Assembly (NCBI GenBank): GCA_015956445.1
Contig: WIUZ02000010.1
Coordinates: 1 to 64,000, forward strand
DNA: 64,000 nt
Direction of reading: 5' to 3'
Source of the DNA: Thelephora terrestris
Lineage: Eukaryota > Basidiomycota > Agaricomycetes > Thelephorales > Thelephoraceae
Shown here one piece after another: positions 22,827 through 34,774 of the stretch. Both the position numbers and the translations under genes were made by a program. The first letter of the stretch is position 1. Each line of letters begins with the position of its first letter. The notes beneath the pieces were generated by a model. It searched no databases. It was given only the letters and a program-made list of their open reading frames with translations, and was not told the origin of the DNA.

Positions 22827-23933
22827 TCAGGGATCATACATAACCAAGTAAGCGGGACAAACCGCGTCTTCAGAGTAGACGACGAGCTCGTCGTAGTCTA
22901 AGAAACCAGTAGCAGGCTCGGCAATAACCTATAAACAATCACAAGGGAGCTCGAGAGGAGGAAAGGATGTCAACCGTACCGAATCATAACCCGCAGGGGG
23001 CTGCGTTACTGCAGCTTGATTCGATGCGATCTTCTTGGCTTTCCCGACAACCACGTAGACAAGTAGGACGGCTTTCAAAGTAGAAGCTGTGAGGTTCTTG
23101 CTGTAACCATTTGAGCTGGGAACAAGAAGGATCAGGCCAACTGAGACGATTCGCTAGTACCCAACGAACTTTGAAGAGGTGGACGAAGTATATATCCCAT
23201 GTCCGAAGCTCGACCCAGACTTCTTCCCCGAGTGAGTGAGATCGAAAGAAGCTCTGATGATGCAGCATAGGGAACACTGTGCAGAGTAACAGAAAGAATT
23301 TCGACCGTTCTCCCCTAGGCCACACTCCCTGTTAGTCCCGTGCCACCGCCGTTGCTGATTACCCGCGGGTCTGCCGTTGGAGGTGAACGCTCCCCGTCCC
23401 TCCACCACGTTCCTGATGGAGTCAAAAGTCTGCTCAAACAGCGTAGGTGATGGGTGACTGACCGGTACGCATTATATTTGTCCGAGATGTTCTTCGTTTC
23501 GACGATCTTGAAAACCGCCTGGACCCTCGGACAAGGGGTAGGGTGCCTCCATGACTTTTGAAACTGATTAGCGACTGGATTTGATCCAGAATCGTGAGTC
23601 TGACTTTCCCTTCGTATACAGAAAGCCTTCACGTACCGTTGTTGTACGTTTCGTTGTCCGTTGGCACCGGCACGATGACGGGGGCGAGGACCTTCGTGGC
23701 TATGTCACAAGTGTAACAAAATTTGCTGTCTCCAAACTTATCCCCCCTTCGGCATAAGATACAACCCCTGTATCCCAACCTAGAGTGGGCGAGGTGAGAT
23801 GAGCACCAGGGGTTGGCAATACTGCAGCCATAACTCACAATTTGTGGGTCTTCCGACAGTACTTTCCGATCCTCCCGTTCGCATCTTTGAACGCCGGGTC
23901 AGTGCATCCTGGTGTAGCACAAATTCCAGACAT
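22827..23933 (-). CDS. Zinc-finger PARP-like ADP-ribosyltransferase, copy 1
   Basis: Model: complement(join(22827..22928, 22980..23115, 23170..23412, 23463..23574, 23637..23779, 23839..23933)), 276 aa, six exons in phase. The N-terminus holds two small Cys/His clusters (CATPGC...KYCRKTH and GCILCRR...KFCYTC). The catalytic half has an H-Y-E layout typical of PARP folds: His141 in RRWHGT, Tyr191 in GHGIYTSSTSS, and Glu257 in DYDELVVY. A third Cys cluster (CGLGENGRNSFCYSAQCSLC) lies between His and Tyr. It ends VCPAYLVMYDP. The predicted reaction is transfer of ADP-ribose from NAD+; target and location are unknown. This architecture is common and expanded in Agaricomycetes. The exon pattern is the same as in copy 2. 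Confidence 0.88.
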
Positions 23934-24894
23934 CTTCAATCCTGATCGAGGTAAAGAAGTTGGGGCTAAGGCGGCTTGAGTGAGCTGGTATGTACGTTCC
24001 GGCGGCTGTTATATGGCAGAAGGTGGTGTGCGGTTTCTGGACGTTCTGGGTGTGATGTGCACCAAAGGGGCCCCAATCTTGCGCGCGGAGTGCGTGAGGA
24101 GTCCTTCATGTGATAAGGAAACATGTGAATCGTGAAGAGGGAATCTAGGTATGGTCGCGAGGATACCGTGTTGGACCGAGAATAACGGAGCATGAGGGGG
24201 CTGAATGGTGAAGTGACCAGTGCCCCCTTAACAGGAGCGACGCGAGTGATTTTTTAATCGGCAAAAAGTAGCCTCGCAGATCCAACATGCCTAGCGTGTC
24301 CAAGATACAATCTTTGCCTGCCTCTTGTCAGCTTAGATCTGCGTTCCACCTGCCGTACCAATCGTGAATAGGACGATCTAAGGGTCTACTTATTCGAACG
24401 CAACACTTACCTGAATTCCTATCGCGTAAAAGCCGTCATGAAGCGTACTTATATATTCCTTGGCAAGACTCTGAGAACACCACAACTCATCCTCCTCATC
24501 CTGACCTCGGACCTGGAACGGTGATGCTGGTGCGGTCGAACTGGTCCTCAATCCCCCGCGTCGCGCATAGTTGCAAGAGATCGTCGGCCGTCACCCGTGG
24601 ACCAAATAATACACAAGATCCTCGAGTCCTACTTGAGGCTTGGAGCATGACCTCGCACATTGGGGTGCCAGATGAAGAGCGCTTTCGGGATATGCCGGGG
24701 GATCAGCCTCGCCTTCTTTGTCAAGAGGCAGTCCCCTCCACTACAACAGGGCCGGCATGGATGTATGCATCCTACTTAGTGGGCAGCCACACTATGTCTA
24801 ACACTATGAATTACGAAAAGTACACGCGGCAGGCAGAAGGCCCACAATTACAATCCATCGATTACCCCCGGGCTGCACGTCGAGAACTTGATTC
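23934..24894. other. Spacer between the two PARP-like copies
   Basis: This is the upstream region of copy 1 and downstream region of copy 2. No gene or clear repeat was recognised. Confidence 0.5.
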
Positions 24895-26056
24895 TCAGGA
24901 ATCGTACATGACCAGGTAGGCGGGACACACAGCATCGTTTAAGTAGACGACCTGCTCGTCGTAGTTTAAAGCACCTGAATGACTCGGCCGGCCGATGACC
25001 TATAAACTATCAGAATAAGGCTTAAACGGAGACGAAGACGTTGACCGTACAGAATCAAAATCCGCCGGGGGTTGTGTTAACAAAGGTTGATTGACGGTGT
25101 ATTCCGCGGATTTTCCGGCCGCCACGTAGGCAAGTAACAGAGCTTTCCAGGTAGAAGGCACGAGGTTCGTGCTATAATCGTTTGCTCTAGGGAGGACAAG
25201 ATCAGGTAAATCGAGACGATTCCACAAGCGCCCGACTAACTTTGAAGAGGCAGACGAGGTATATATCCCACATCCGAATCTCCCCCATCCAGTTTTCTTC
25301 TTTGCTTGAGACATGTCGAACGAGGTCTTGATGATGCGGCATAGGGAACAGTGCACAGAGCCACATAAATCGGTTTTGCCGTTGTCCCCTATCTTACAGT
25401 GTCGGTCTGTCCCATGCCAGCGCCGTAGTTGATTTCCGAAGGTCATACCCCGGGACGCGAAGCCACTGCGAGCTTCCACCGCATGCCTGAGGAGTCGACA
25501 GCAGCTCAATCAAAGGATGCGATTTGCCGCTTACCGGTACGCGTTGTATTTTTCCAAGACATCTTCTCTCGTGACGATCTTATAAATGGCTTGAACCTTC
25601 GGGCAAGTGGTAGGGTGCTGCCACGACTTCAGGAATTGGTTGGCAACTGGTTTGAGTCCGGCGTCCCATCAGTATCCTTGATTCCATCCCCGACGCGAGT
25701 GCTCATCACCCACTATCAGTGTATATCCCATGGTCCAGCGGTACAGGCACAATCATGGGAGCAAGGACCTTTGTGAGCTTCTCGCAAGAATCGCAGAATT
25801 TGCTGGCCCCAAACTTCTCTGCTCGTCTGCACGCGATACAACCTTCCTCGCCGAACCTAGTGCCAAGAATGAGACGGTTGAAAAGGATTGGCAGGCTCGC
25901 TACGATAACTTACAGTTGGTGCGCCTTCTGACAGTACCGTCCAAGCTTGCCGGTCGCATCTTTCTCCACAAGTTCAACACATCCAGGGGTCGCGCAGTAT
26001 CGAATCGCCACCGGTCTAGACAGGGATGGGCGGCGGGGTATATTGTGTGTTGGCAT
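24895..26056 (-). CDS. Zinc-finger PARP-like ADP-ribosyltransferase, copy 2
   Basis: Model: complement(join(24895..24999, 25051..25186, 25241..25486, 25535..25646, 25714..25856, 25914..26056)), 294 aa, with the six-exon pattern of copy 1 (exons 2 and 3 have identical lengths, 143 and 112 nt). The catalytic candidates are His157 in RRWHGT, Tyr208 in GCGIYTSSASSKANDYS, and Glu275 in NYDEQVVY. The inserted Cys cluster (CKIGDNGKTDLCGSVHCSLC) and two N-terminal clusters (CATPGC...RYCQKAH; GCIACRR...KFCDSC) are kept. Its N-terminus is 16 residues longer than in copy 1. This is a tandem duplicate in the same orientation, about 1 kb away. A TATATAAG box lies close upstream. It is an active-looking enzyme with unknown substrate. 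Confidence 0.88.
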
Positions 26057-26087
26057 AGTTTGGTGGATTCAGCATGCCAGCAGTTCC

Positions 26088-26095
26088 CTTATATA
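26088..26095 (-). promoter_or_regulatory. TATA box of PARP-like copy 2
   Basis: TATATAAG on the minus strand, 32 bp upstream of the ATG at 26056. It implies a very short 5' leader. Confidence 0.6.
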
Positions 26096-27869
26096 TGGGC
26101 GGCATAAAGATGGCTGTGTGGCTGTCCGGAAAGTGACATGACGGGAAATCAGGCAAGTCCGCCTTTCATGCAAAAGTCAAGGGGATAATTGGGCTCAATT
26201 TTGATGAGGAACTACGCCAACCGGGAAGAGAGAAAGCTGTGTAAGTGCACGTTTCTGCTCGAAAGGCAAGAAAGGCGGGAATTAACGGTGAAAGTCGCGG
26301 GCGCTAGGCGATCGGGAGCATCCGCTCCCGGCCCGAATTCCATATTGAAAGCTTTGCAGGCAAATCCGTAGAAAGGCGCAAGTGGCAGGAAGAAAATCGT
26401 TCGAAACTGGTTTACAAACTACCCAAGAGAAAAAAATGCACTTGGTGTGTTCAGGGAACGGTAGGATCAAGCGCTAAAATGGCAAACGTTGGTGTGGACA
26501 AGTTCAAAAATAGTCCCATGGCTACGAGGAACGGTTGGTGGTCTGCAGGCTACAGGGTGACCGCATATATGGGAGGAGTTTGCGCGCTGGCTCACCTCGC
26601 CCGCTGATCCACCTCCGTATAGAGAAAACCACACTGAGCTTTCCGGCGACAACTCGGAATGATCCCTTTGACGATAAACACAGCCCTTGCGAGCTTACCT
26701 GTACGTCTCGATGTGCTGCGGGAGCGGAGGTAGGGTGGCGGCGCCGGAACCAACCTGGGAGGCGGTGAGCTTCCGTAAGTGACAGGTGACGGCAGGACGA
26801 GTGAGTTCACGGCTCGCGTGCACGGTACACGACCAACACTGTTGGCCAAGTCGAGTCCGTTCCGTCCGGGAGCCTGGAGGAGAATGGGGGCCATGGATTA
26901 TAGGCATTGCCGTCTGTTTTTGCAATCGCCCACTGGCGATGAGGTTCGTTGACGATCATCAACGGTGCCTTGAGGTTTTCCCACGTTTGTACCTCATCGC
27001 AGTTTGTCCTATCAATGCACGTAATTGGCTGTGCGGAGCGGCCGTAACACCTTTTGGAATGGAAAGTCCGTGGCACTGTAGTTGTGTTCGTATACGCACA
27101 GAGTTTGCGCACATGTCTCCGCAGTACACACCTTGGGAGGTTGGCAGCGCGTTTGTGGTCGATTTTGAGTCCGCGCACCCCCTATTTCCTTAGGCACCGC
27201 ACACCGCGAGATAGGCTGGCCAGGCAGCCTGACTGAATACCACAACCGGGGCTCCGTAAAGAGTACTTGCTGAATAACGTTCCACACACCTCGCATGCCA
27301 GGTGGGGATCAAGGTGAGTGCGTGATACTTGCACCCGAGACGCATCCGCAAAAGAGCGCCTGGGTGCACTGGAGACTTTGTTGCCCTCAACGAAGGGAGT
27401 CCTTAAACGACGGGCCGGAAGCTGCCGCAATTGACATCAAACGCTCGTTGGCCGCTGGGGCGCCTGGGGGTCTCGCCCACTACTTAGTCGTGGTTTCAGT
27501 GTTGAGCGCTTCAACGCCTTCCAACTCACCTCTTAGACACCTCTGGCAAAACGAACCCATCGGGGACGTCGACTGTAAGTTCTTGAAACTCCGTGCGACA
27601 TTGCAAATATCTTTGACCGTGCTTAATTATGTCGCAGGCGCACCATGCACGGCCAAGGCTCCAGCGCAGGTGTTCACAATGGCCGCCTTCTACCCCGACA
27701 CTCTCCATAATCGCAAAATCCGAGGGAACAATCATCAACAGCCAGAACTGAGGCGGCCGACCATAGAGCGTGCCGTGACCAGCGCATTCAACCGCCACAC
27801 AACTGAATGCTCAAAAAGGCGTCGAGCCCCCGTCACCCTTCCTCCACCAACCCCCGCCACACTCTCAGC
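26096..27869. other. Stretch without a recognisable gene
   Basis: A long + frame from 27295 lacks motifs and overlaps the next gene in the wrong frame. A minus-strand frame near 26695-26925 ends at a good donor (CAG|GTAAGC) but no partner exon or domain was recognised. Treated as intergenic or decayed sequence. Confidence 0.45.
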
Positions 27870-29077
27870 ATGGGTGGAAACGCTTTCTCTGAACACTTGC
27901 CCACTGCCGTATTCCCCAGGATGCCTCCGGCCTTCTACAACTCCCTCAAAGCTCGAATCATACCCCGTCTCGAGGCCTTATACCACTTCGTCGCCGTCCC
28001 ACCCGAAGCTCCCGGGAAACTCGACCACGGCGATCTCGATATCCTGGTCTGCCAGCCCAAGAACGTCAAGGAGGGGATCCCTCTATCGGAGTGCGTCACC
28101 TTCGCAGAAATCGAGCAAGCTCTCGGATCCGTGCATAGTCTCCCTCTCCCTGGTGATCGCACATCAAACTTTGCGATACCCATCCAGCAGGATGAGCTCC
28201 AACACTTCGCTCTCAACCAGGAGGCGGTGAAGGAGGGGAAGTTAGACCTGAAGCAATTGTACATTCAGATCGACCTCCATTTCTGCGAGGACGTGGAGGG
28301 TTGGAAGTCCCGTATTCTCTTCCAATCCTACGGAGAATTGGGGATGATGCTGGGCATGTTAGCAAGGATAGTTGGACTTACCTGGACAGCCTCTGGACTG
28401 AAGGTAATTCCACCGCATACATCCGTTGCTCATCGACTGACGTAGTCTCCCATCAGCTTTTCCGTTATGACACTTACATCCATGATCCTCCACACATCCG
28501 CCTATCAACCTCGCAACCCGAAATATTCGACTTTTTCGGTCTCGTTCGTGATGTTCACGAACGAGGTTTCACCACAGCCCAGGAAGTGTTTGAGTGGGTT
28601 GAAACTTCCCGGTTCTTCAACCCTCACCGACTGCTCCCCGCAATGAAGAGCCTCAAGTTCAAAGGGGAAAGGAAGATGTACCACGAATTTTTGGACTATC
28701 TCGGATCGCTCGTCGCTTCTGCGGAGTCACAAATGCATTTGAACGTCCACGCCATCCAAGACGAAGCTCTCTCCTTGTTCGGTAAGAGGAAGGAATTTGA
28801 CGACGCAGTGAGGGGAAAGTATCTTTCCCGCGAGGCGAAGAAGGTGCTCAGCGGTAGTCTTGTTCAAGAGTGGACGGGACTTTCGTACTGGAAGGACGTG
28901 AAAACCGTCACCGACGCAATGAAGGTTCGCGTTCTCGATGAAATCGATACCACAGATGCGGACTGGAGGGAGGAGATGGTCAAGTTGAGTGGTGACGAGA
29001 GGAGGGCATTAGCGTTGAGGTTGAAAGAGGAGTTAATCCCACCCAAACCCACCGAAGATGCCATTGCAGCCGCTTGA
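27870..29077 (+). CDS. Nucleotidyltransferase-fold-like conserved fungal protein
   Basis: Model: join(27870..28403, 28457..29077), 384 aa, one 53-nt intron in phase 0. The N-terminus has MGGNAFS and, about 45 residues later, DHGDLDILV. A Gly-Gly-x-x-x-Ser followed by an Asp-x-Asp pair recalls the polymerase-beta/nucleotidyltransferase active site, though the spacing is longer than usual. The remainder is helical and charged, with no other motif recognised. Similar proteins of unknown role occur across fungi. An in-frame ATG at 27807 would add 21 residues. The shorter start was chosen because it begins at the Gly-Gly motif. Confidence 0.75.
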
Positions 29078-29482
29078 TTGGAGAAAATCTACGCTGAACC
29101 CACACCCTTTCCTGACTTTTTATCGCTATGCCTTTTCGATCTTTCTCCGCGGCTTTTACGCCCTGTAACCCTGTATATGATTTCCCCAGAATTGAGTATT
29201 GAAGGCTTCAGATTCGGAAGTGCCAGGTTTGTACCCCGATCACCAGTCGGATCACGGTCTGCCGGGGGTTGCCGTCCCCAATTGCTCATCTTGTCCTATC
29301 TTGTCCTCGTCCGCATCTCGTTTGCTATCGAACCTGTTCCTCGTTGGTGTTCAAGCGGTAGAATTTCGGGATACTACCTGGATCACGCGAGCTCAAGTAC
29401 CTTGCTGGCGTATTCGTATCCTGTGCCGTCCCACCCACACTGCAAGCAAACCATTCAGAGCCACACAATCACTGACATTGCT

Positions 29483-29899
29483 ATGGACCGTCCCGTCCCA
29501 GACTACGTCTACAAAATCGCTGTTACCCCACCGCCTAACCCTCTCCCCCACTCTCTCCCAATGTCCGAACTAGACCAAGAAGACGGATTCATCCACCTCT
29601 CGAACGCAACTCAAATACCCATCACCGCCTCGCTCTTCTTCCCTTCTTATACGACCCTGTACTTGCTCAGGGTCTCCTCTGTCGTGGCTCGAGAGGAAGG
29701 ACCGGTTTTCAAGTGGTTGGATGAGGGTCAGACCGGGTGCATTCATTTGTATGGAGCGAATGGGGTGAAAGGAGAGTTTGGCAGGTTAGGTTTGGGTACG
29801 GTCGTGGGTGTGAGGTTGTGGAAGAGGAGCGAAGGGAAGGGGTGGGATGACAAGAGGACCATCGACAGCCTACACGGGTGGCTCAAGGATTCCGAGTAA
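29483..29899 (+). CDS. DUF952 family protein
   Basis: A single exon of 138 aa. It carries YKIAVTPPP near the start, then SELDQEDGFIHLSNATQIP, an LFFPSYTTLYLLRV strand, and a later CIHLYG. This is the DUF952 pattern found in bacteria and fungi as a small stand-alone protein of unknown function. The frame is open further upstream, but the preceding sequence is low-quality and the ATG at 29483 directly precedes the domain. Confidence 0.85.
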   Translation: MDRPVPDYVYKIAVTPPPNPLPHSLPMSELDQEDGFIHLSNATQIPITASLFFPSYTTLYLLRVSSVVAREEGPVFKWLDEGQTGCIHLYGANGVKGEFGRLGLGTVVGVRLWKRSEGKGWDDKRTIDSLHGWLKDSE

Positions 29900-30404
29900 T
29901 CCGGGACGGGGTGGGGGAAATCCTATTCCTTTTACTACATACTGTCACTGACGTCGATATCGGGCCCAAAGCCCTACCAGCTTAAGTAAGCTCAAATGCC
30001 CATATCTAATATCGAAGTGATCACCGGTCCGAACAGCGTACATCTACACCTGACCTATAGGCATGGCTGAACCGGTGGAATAGAGTCCCATTTTAACATC
30101 CCCGTGTGCTAATCGCCGATGTTGACGATCAACTTGCCCGTGGACCTTCCGCGGCCCAAGTCATTCTGTGCTTATTGCATGCCCTCAGCACTGAAAGGGT
30201 ACTCGTGGGATTTGTTAATAGAGCAGCACCGTTCCGCGTGTCGATACCGGACTCGGGGGGGAGTATCTTATCCCAAGGGCCTGCAAGGAATTGTACTCCG
30301 CTTTAGTGCCCGATCCGCCAGAGTTATGAGTAGATAAGATAAGATAAGATGATCTGCTCGATACTTGGAAGTGTACGTATTGTACGTACAGCGATGGCTT
30401 TGGA

Positions 30405-30826
30405 TCAGCTAGCATAACGCCTCGCCTTGTACTCAGCGTGGTTCAATACAGCCTGGTCAGTCAGAGGCGCGAAAATCGCTCCAGCGGCTTCTGATCCAAC
30501 CGCAGCTCCATGGCCCTTGAAAATCCCTTTCATATCCGCGCCGTGAACAAGCTCAGAACCAGCCAAAATCCACGCGACAGAGATGGCACAAAACCCTGGG
30601 TAAAAAGGGGCCTGTTTCCAAACCGGCCACAGCTCCCTCTTCTTCCTGCTGGCCACCGCAGACCTCAAAACATCCAACGCCACAAGTCCGACGACACCGA
30701 CAACCCAGAACGACAGAGATGGCTCCGCAAATGGTGAGAGGGGTGCCACGAGGTGATGAGGGTGTCTAAGTGGAAGGAGAGCGGGGAAAAGTGTAGAGCT
30801 GAGGAAGGCCTCTGCTGAGATCGTGT
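30405..30826 (-). CDS. Small membrane-like protein, start unresolved
   Basis: A minus-strand frame ends at 30405 with a plausible protein: a hydrophobic span (FWVVGVVGLVALDVL), a basic stretch (SRKKRELW), a second hydrophobic span (AISVAWILAGSEL), and a tail ending EYKARRYAS. There is no in-frame ATG; the frame is open back to about 30826, where a CAG acceptor suggests an upstream exon. It lies just downstream of the PAP2 gene on the same strand, and a link by splicing was tried but the phase did not fit. Unknown function. Confidence 0.45.
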
Positions 30827-30858
30827 AGGATCATACGACTTCGTGCGGAGCTATCGTC

Positions 30859-32300
30859 TCAGCGGGCTTTTTTCCACCAGTTTTCCCCACTTTCCTTCAT
30901 TGCAACCTGGGGAGTTTCGATATTCCGTGACGCGGTCTGTAACCACTGATACAGAGTTTTCGGCTTTGTATCTACCTTGCCAATATGAGGCGTGAGGAGT
31001 AAAAAGCAAAGGAGACATGTGGTCGAAGATAGCGACAAGAAAACCGCCCAAGAGACCGGCACGCGAGCGAAAGTTTCCACAGCGTCCAACATGGTAACGA
31101 TCAGCGCCACGAGGAAACCAAGACGCCAACCCGCAACAATCTGGTGGGTCCAATGCGACCCATGTGAACGATCCAGCACGATCCGAGGAGGGAGGGAGGG
31201 TCACACAATTCGAAGTGGCGGGCGGAGAGGAAGCATCACAGCGGCCAAGATCCGGTGAGAGCCACACGATTTCTGGAAGCGACCATGCAATGATCCGTGG
31301 TGTTCGCGTTGTATCCATTCGGATTTTCGTTTTTACAAGGGCACAACGCGGGATACGAAAGGATGCGGACCGTAAGCGAGTTCGGATAATCAAATGGCCG
31401 GGTGAACAGATCAAATATTGGGTCGTAGATGTCCCGAAGGGTGGAGCCAGCAGAGAGGTTAGAATAACGGTCTGTCAAGAGCTCGTTAACGATGAGAACA
31501 ACAAGGGCGGGGAGGGCAACGCACACCAGAAACGAAGTGTATGGCGAGGTATGCCCTTGGAACCCAGTGAGGAGCGTCAACGTCCCCATGCCAGGTCGCG
31601 TATGGGAGGTGCTCCTTCCCCTCGAGGAGAAGGAAGGGGAACAGCGTTGCAACGGATTGGGCATGTGATGACGTGAGGGATGGATCCTGTATTGAGTTAA
31701 CGCTTCGAAAGTTAGAGCTAGATCCTTGATCGAAGACCCTCTATCCCGAACCTTTTCCCAGACAGAGCCCTTTCTTTGCAGCCTAGTCGTCACCCAGAGC
31801 GGCCTCGGACGAATGGAGTACAATCTCAATATGCCGTTTGTGAGCTCCGTCAGGCACGTTACGAACAGGAAATTCGGATCTGCGACGAGGAAATAGGCAG
31901 TTGGCGCGGAAAAGATGATGATATCATCCTAAAAAAAGACTTTAGCGTGCAAGTAGCAAGTTTTTAGGAAGATATTGGTGGCAAGGAAGGCGGCGGACAC
32001 TCACTCGAACGATCCGGTGAATGGCAAACGCGACAGGGTCGAGGAGGACTGTGGATTTCACCTATGTGCCGGATTCATCAACTTGTCTCAGACGTGCGTG
32101 GACCGATGTAGAGCATCCCTCCCACAGCAGTTTCTTCCCCCCCGCATCTTCTTCTCCTGCTCTGAACTCGAGGCTGGATCCCGGCCTAGACCGGTTGGGT
32201 TTTCGCATGGATTTTTGCGAGATGGTATACTTACCTGTATTTTCTGGAACAGCTGGACCTCGAAATCATTCAAAACGGAGCTCCGAGATACGGTCGCCAT
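30859..32300 (-). CDS. PAP2-superfamily membrane phosphatase
   Basis: Model: complement(join(30859..31140, 31525..31686, 31752..31928, 32235..32300)), 228 aa. The phosphatase motifs fall in order once spliced. An Arg-x6-Arg-Pro motif lies in RLYSIRPRPLW (exon 2). SSHAQS starts the second motif (DPSLTSSHAQSVATLFPF, exon 3). PRAYLAIHF in exon 3, joined to IVAGWRLG in exon 4, forms the third. Hydrophobic spans follow. Enzymes of this type dephosphorylate lipid or polyprenyl phosphates in membranes. The residue four after the motif-3 His is Gly where Asp is common. Introns 1 (306 nt) and 3 (384 nt) are long for this window. The first exon is clear (ATG at 32300, donor GTAAGT). Substrate unknown. 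Confidence 0.72.
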
Positions 32301-32862
32301 CCGATGAAGGATGTTGCCATGTTGGAAACAAGACGGACTCCCCGTGTCTCCTGGGGCCGGAGGAAGACGTACGCTTGGCATTCCGCTTTGATTTGTTCCG
32401 TCACTTACGGCCGAGAACGCGTGAAACCACCCAGTGGTGAGGGTCATACTTACAAGTCTAGGCCCATTGACAATTTGCTGCGCATAAGATAAGATTATCC
32501 ACTGACCATTGTAGCAAAGACCCGAGCGGTAGCTCCGAAGCGGCGAGAAGCACCGATGCACCATATGCTACCTCGTTCGATGACCCATATGTCTCATATG
32601 GTGCTCCACGCTGCCCAATACATTGCCGAGAGATATCAACTTCCTCTCTCACTGATTTCGATATCGAGCTACTCCCCATTGACATTGAGATCACTCAGGA
32701 ATCTTTTCCTGTTCTTCGTGCTTCACCTTCCCCCTACCCTTCCCGCCTGCTCTCTTGGTTTACGATAAATAAAGGAACCCACTCCCGCCTGGCTTCTTCT
32801 CATCCAGCTTGCCTCGCATATCCTTCGGTCGCCTAACATCGTCAAATCCGCTTGTTGCCCTC

Positions 32863-34774
32863 ATGCCCGCATCTCGACCTGACGCATCTGCTTATCATGT
32901 TCTACCAGCTTACACTCCCGAGCCACGCAGAGGTTACGAACAAAGGCTACTCATTCACGAAACCTCGAATGTCCCGCTGCCCATTCCGAGTCCCCCCAGG
33001 CAGTGGCGGGATCAGTTCGTGAAACAGTCGAAGTCGGGAGGGGTCATTTTGAAGATCCTCAACCAGAGATCTGGCGCATCTTTGCCTGTCCATCACGGAG
33101 GTACCAATAATCCCATCCGGGGATGCGTCGAACTGACCAAAACGGAAAACGTCACGTCTGTTGAATTAAAGGAACGTGTTATTTCCATCGATCTGTCCTT
33201 CCCTTTGCCTCCATCCCCCCCCTCTGAGAGGGGTTACGAAACACGAAGGGGCACAGCAGGATTTACATCTGTTTTTTTAACATATAGCTCGAGGGCCGAC
33301 TACTCTTACAAGAGGTCGCTGGGGGAGGAGCATCCACCACAGAGTTGTGTAGCCGGCGAATAACGCTATGGACGCGGGAACCGTCGCTGGGAGATCCTAC
33401 CACCCGTCAATGCCGCCATGTCTCGCTCCCATTCGCACTAGGCCTCCCAACGACATTTTCAGACGAGCACGGGACGTACGTGAGTCGCACCGGCATCACA
33501 CGGCGCTTCCTCCGGCCCCCGGCTAATTCTTACGACTTAGCCAGTGCCCCCATCCTTCGAGAGAAGCTTGCCTAGCCTCCCTGGGTTCAATGCCACGGTC
33601 ACCTACTCGCTCAGCATCGTGGTGAACAAGAGCAGACCAAGTCTCTTCTCTCTTGGCAACCCGTAGGTGTTCACCACTGCAGGCCACCGTATTCGGCCTC
33701 CAACTCCGAGCTCATGTTACTTTTCTTGCAGGACGCTTTCAACACCGCTGGTTTATCTCCCGCGTTCTCGTCCCCCCACATCGCCACCGCCACCATTACA
33801 TCCGGCGACTTTTACCCCACGGCTGGACTCTAGATCGGATTGGCAGGCGTTTTCGACAACGATTAACGTCAAACACACCCTCAAAGCCGCACCCCCCTAC
33901 CTCGAAGACATAGAGTGCAAGCTCTACCTTCACACAGCAAAAATCTTCCCCGTAACTCACCCGATTCCGTTCTACCTCAGTTTTTTGTCTTCTTCAAGCA
34001 CCTTGGTGGCATTTATGCCGTTTGGCCCACAGACGCCAGGGTCTGTTGGTCCGAGCGCCCTCGGTGCGGGGGGGTACCAATGTACGCGAATGAGCTTAAC
34101 GAGACAGGTTATCGTGGATGTGAAGAATCCAAACCTCCGTGCTCAGGCAGCCCCCGTCGTCCAACGAGAGGTGAGGAGAGACAGAGCGTCGAGCCAAAGC
34201 GGGCCGATCAACCCGTCGTCGGAAATGTGGGATATGACAACGATTGGAGAAGGAAGCTTCAAATTGTTCGTAAGTCTACGCTTCTCCTCTGCGCTATCCT
34301 CGAAAGAACGCGCTTTCTCACGCGTTCCCGCTTCTCAATTCATTGGCTTTGTTATCTTCCTGTGCTTGCTCAATGCGATGCTTCCTGACCTTCTTCTTCA
34401 TCGTCACGGACTCGTTCTTCTCTCATTCAACGACGCGCGTGGGTTCTGTGGGGGGGGATTGTAACCTCCGGTGTTTCGGGGTGGAGTCGTTTAGAATCAT
34501 GGATCGGATTGGATCACTTTCTACGGTGAGATACCCATCTCCGATGAGGTTAGGGTATCAGGATTCAAAGCTGCCGGATTGTTCGTCAGGGTAAGTGCCC
34601 CGGAACCCTGTTGCAATTGGCGCGCGATCGTGCGAGTCCGATGGAGAAGCTGATGATTGGATACCCTAGGATTTCCTATCTTTGACGATGGTCCCACCTG
34701 ACCCTGCAAAGTCGCCATTCAAAGAGTTGCATCAAAAGGTCCCCATACGGCTCACAACAGACCCGTGGGCCTAA
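32863..34774 (+). CDS. Arrestin-like protein
   Basis: Model: join(32863..33177, 33288..33479, 33541..33662, 33732..34269, 34495..34590, 34670..34774), 455 aa. Beta-sandwich segments resemble fungal arrestin-related proteins: NPIRGCVELTKTENVTSVEL, RRITLWTREP, GTYPVPPSFERSLPSLPGFN leading to ATVTYSLSIVV, IFPVTHPIPFYLSFLSSSS, and near the end GEIPISDEVRVSGFKAAGLF. Such proteins act as cytosolic adaptors for receptor or transporter trafficking. No PPxY ubiquitin-ligase motif was noted. The first intron uses a weak donor (GTTATT), and the fourth is 225 nt. It is divergent from the PAP2 gene across about 560 bp. Confidence 0.78.

Noticed and set aside
27295-28230. 311-residue + frame overlapping the nucleotidyltransferase-like gene
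   Set aside because: It has no motifs, composition like non-coding sequence, and runs out of frame across a clearly coding exon.
29078-29482. N-terminal extension of the DUF952 protein
   Set aside because: The frame is open but the sequence is low-quality and lies before the domain's natural start at 29483.
30405-30858. Small membrane frame as a last exon of the PAP2 gene
   Set aside because: Splicing from the end of PAP2 exon 4 to the available acceptors gives the wrong phase or a stop.
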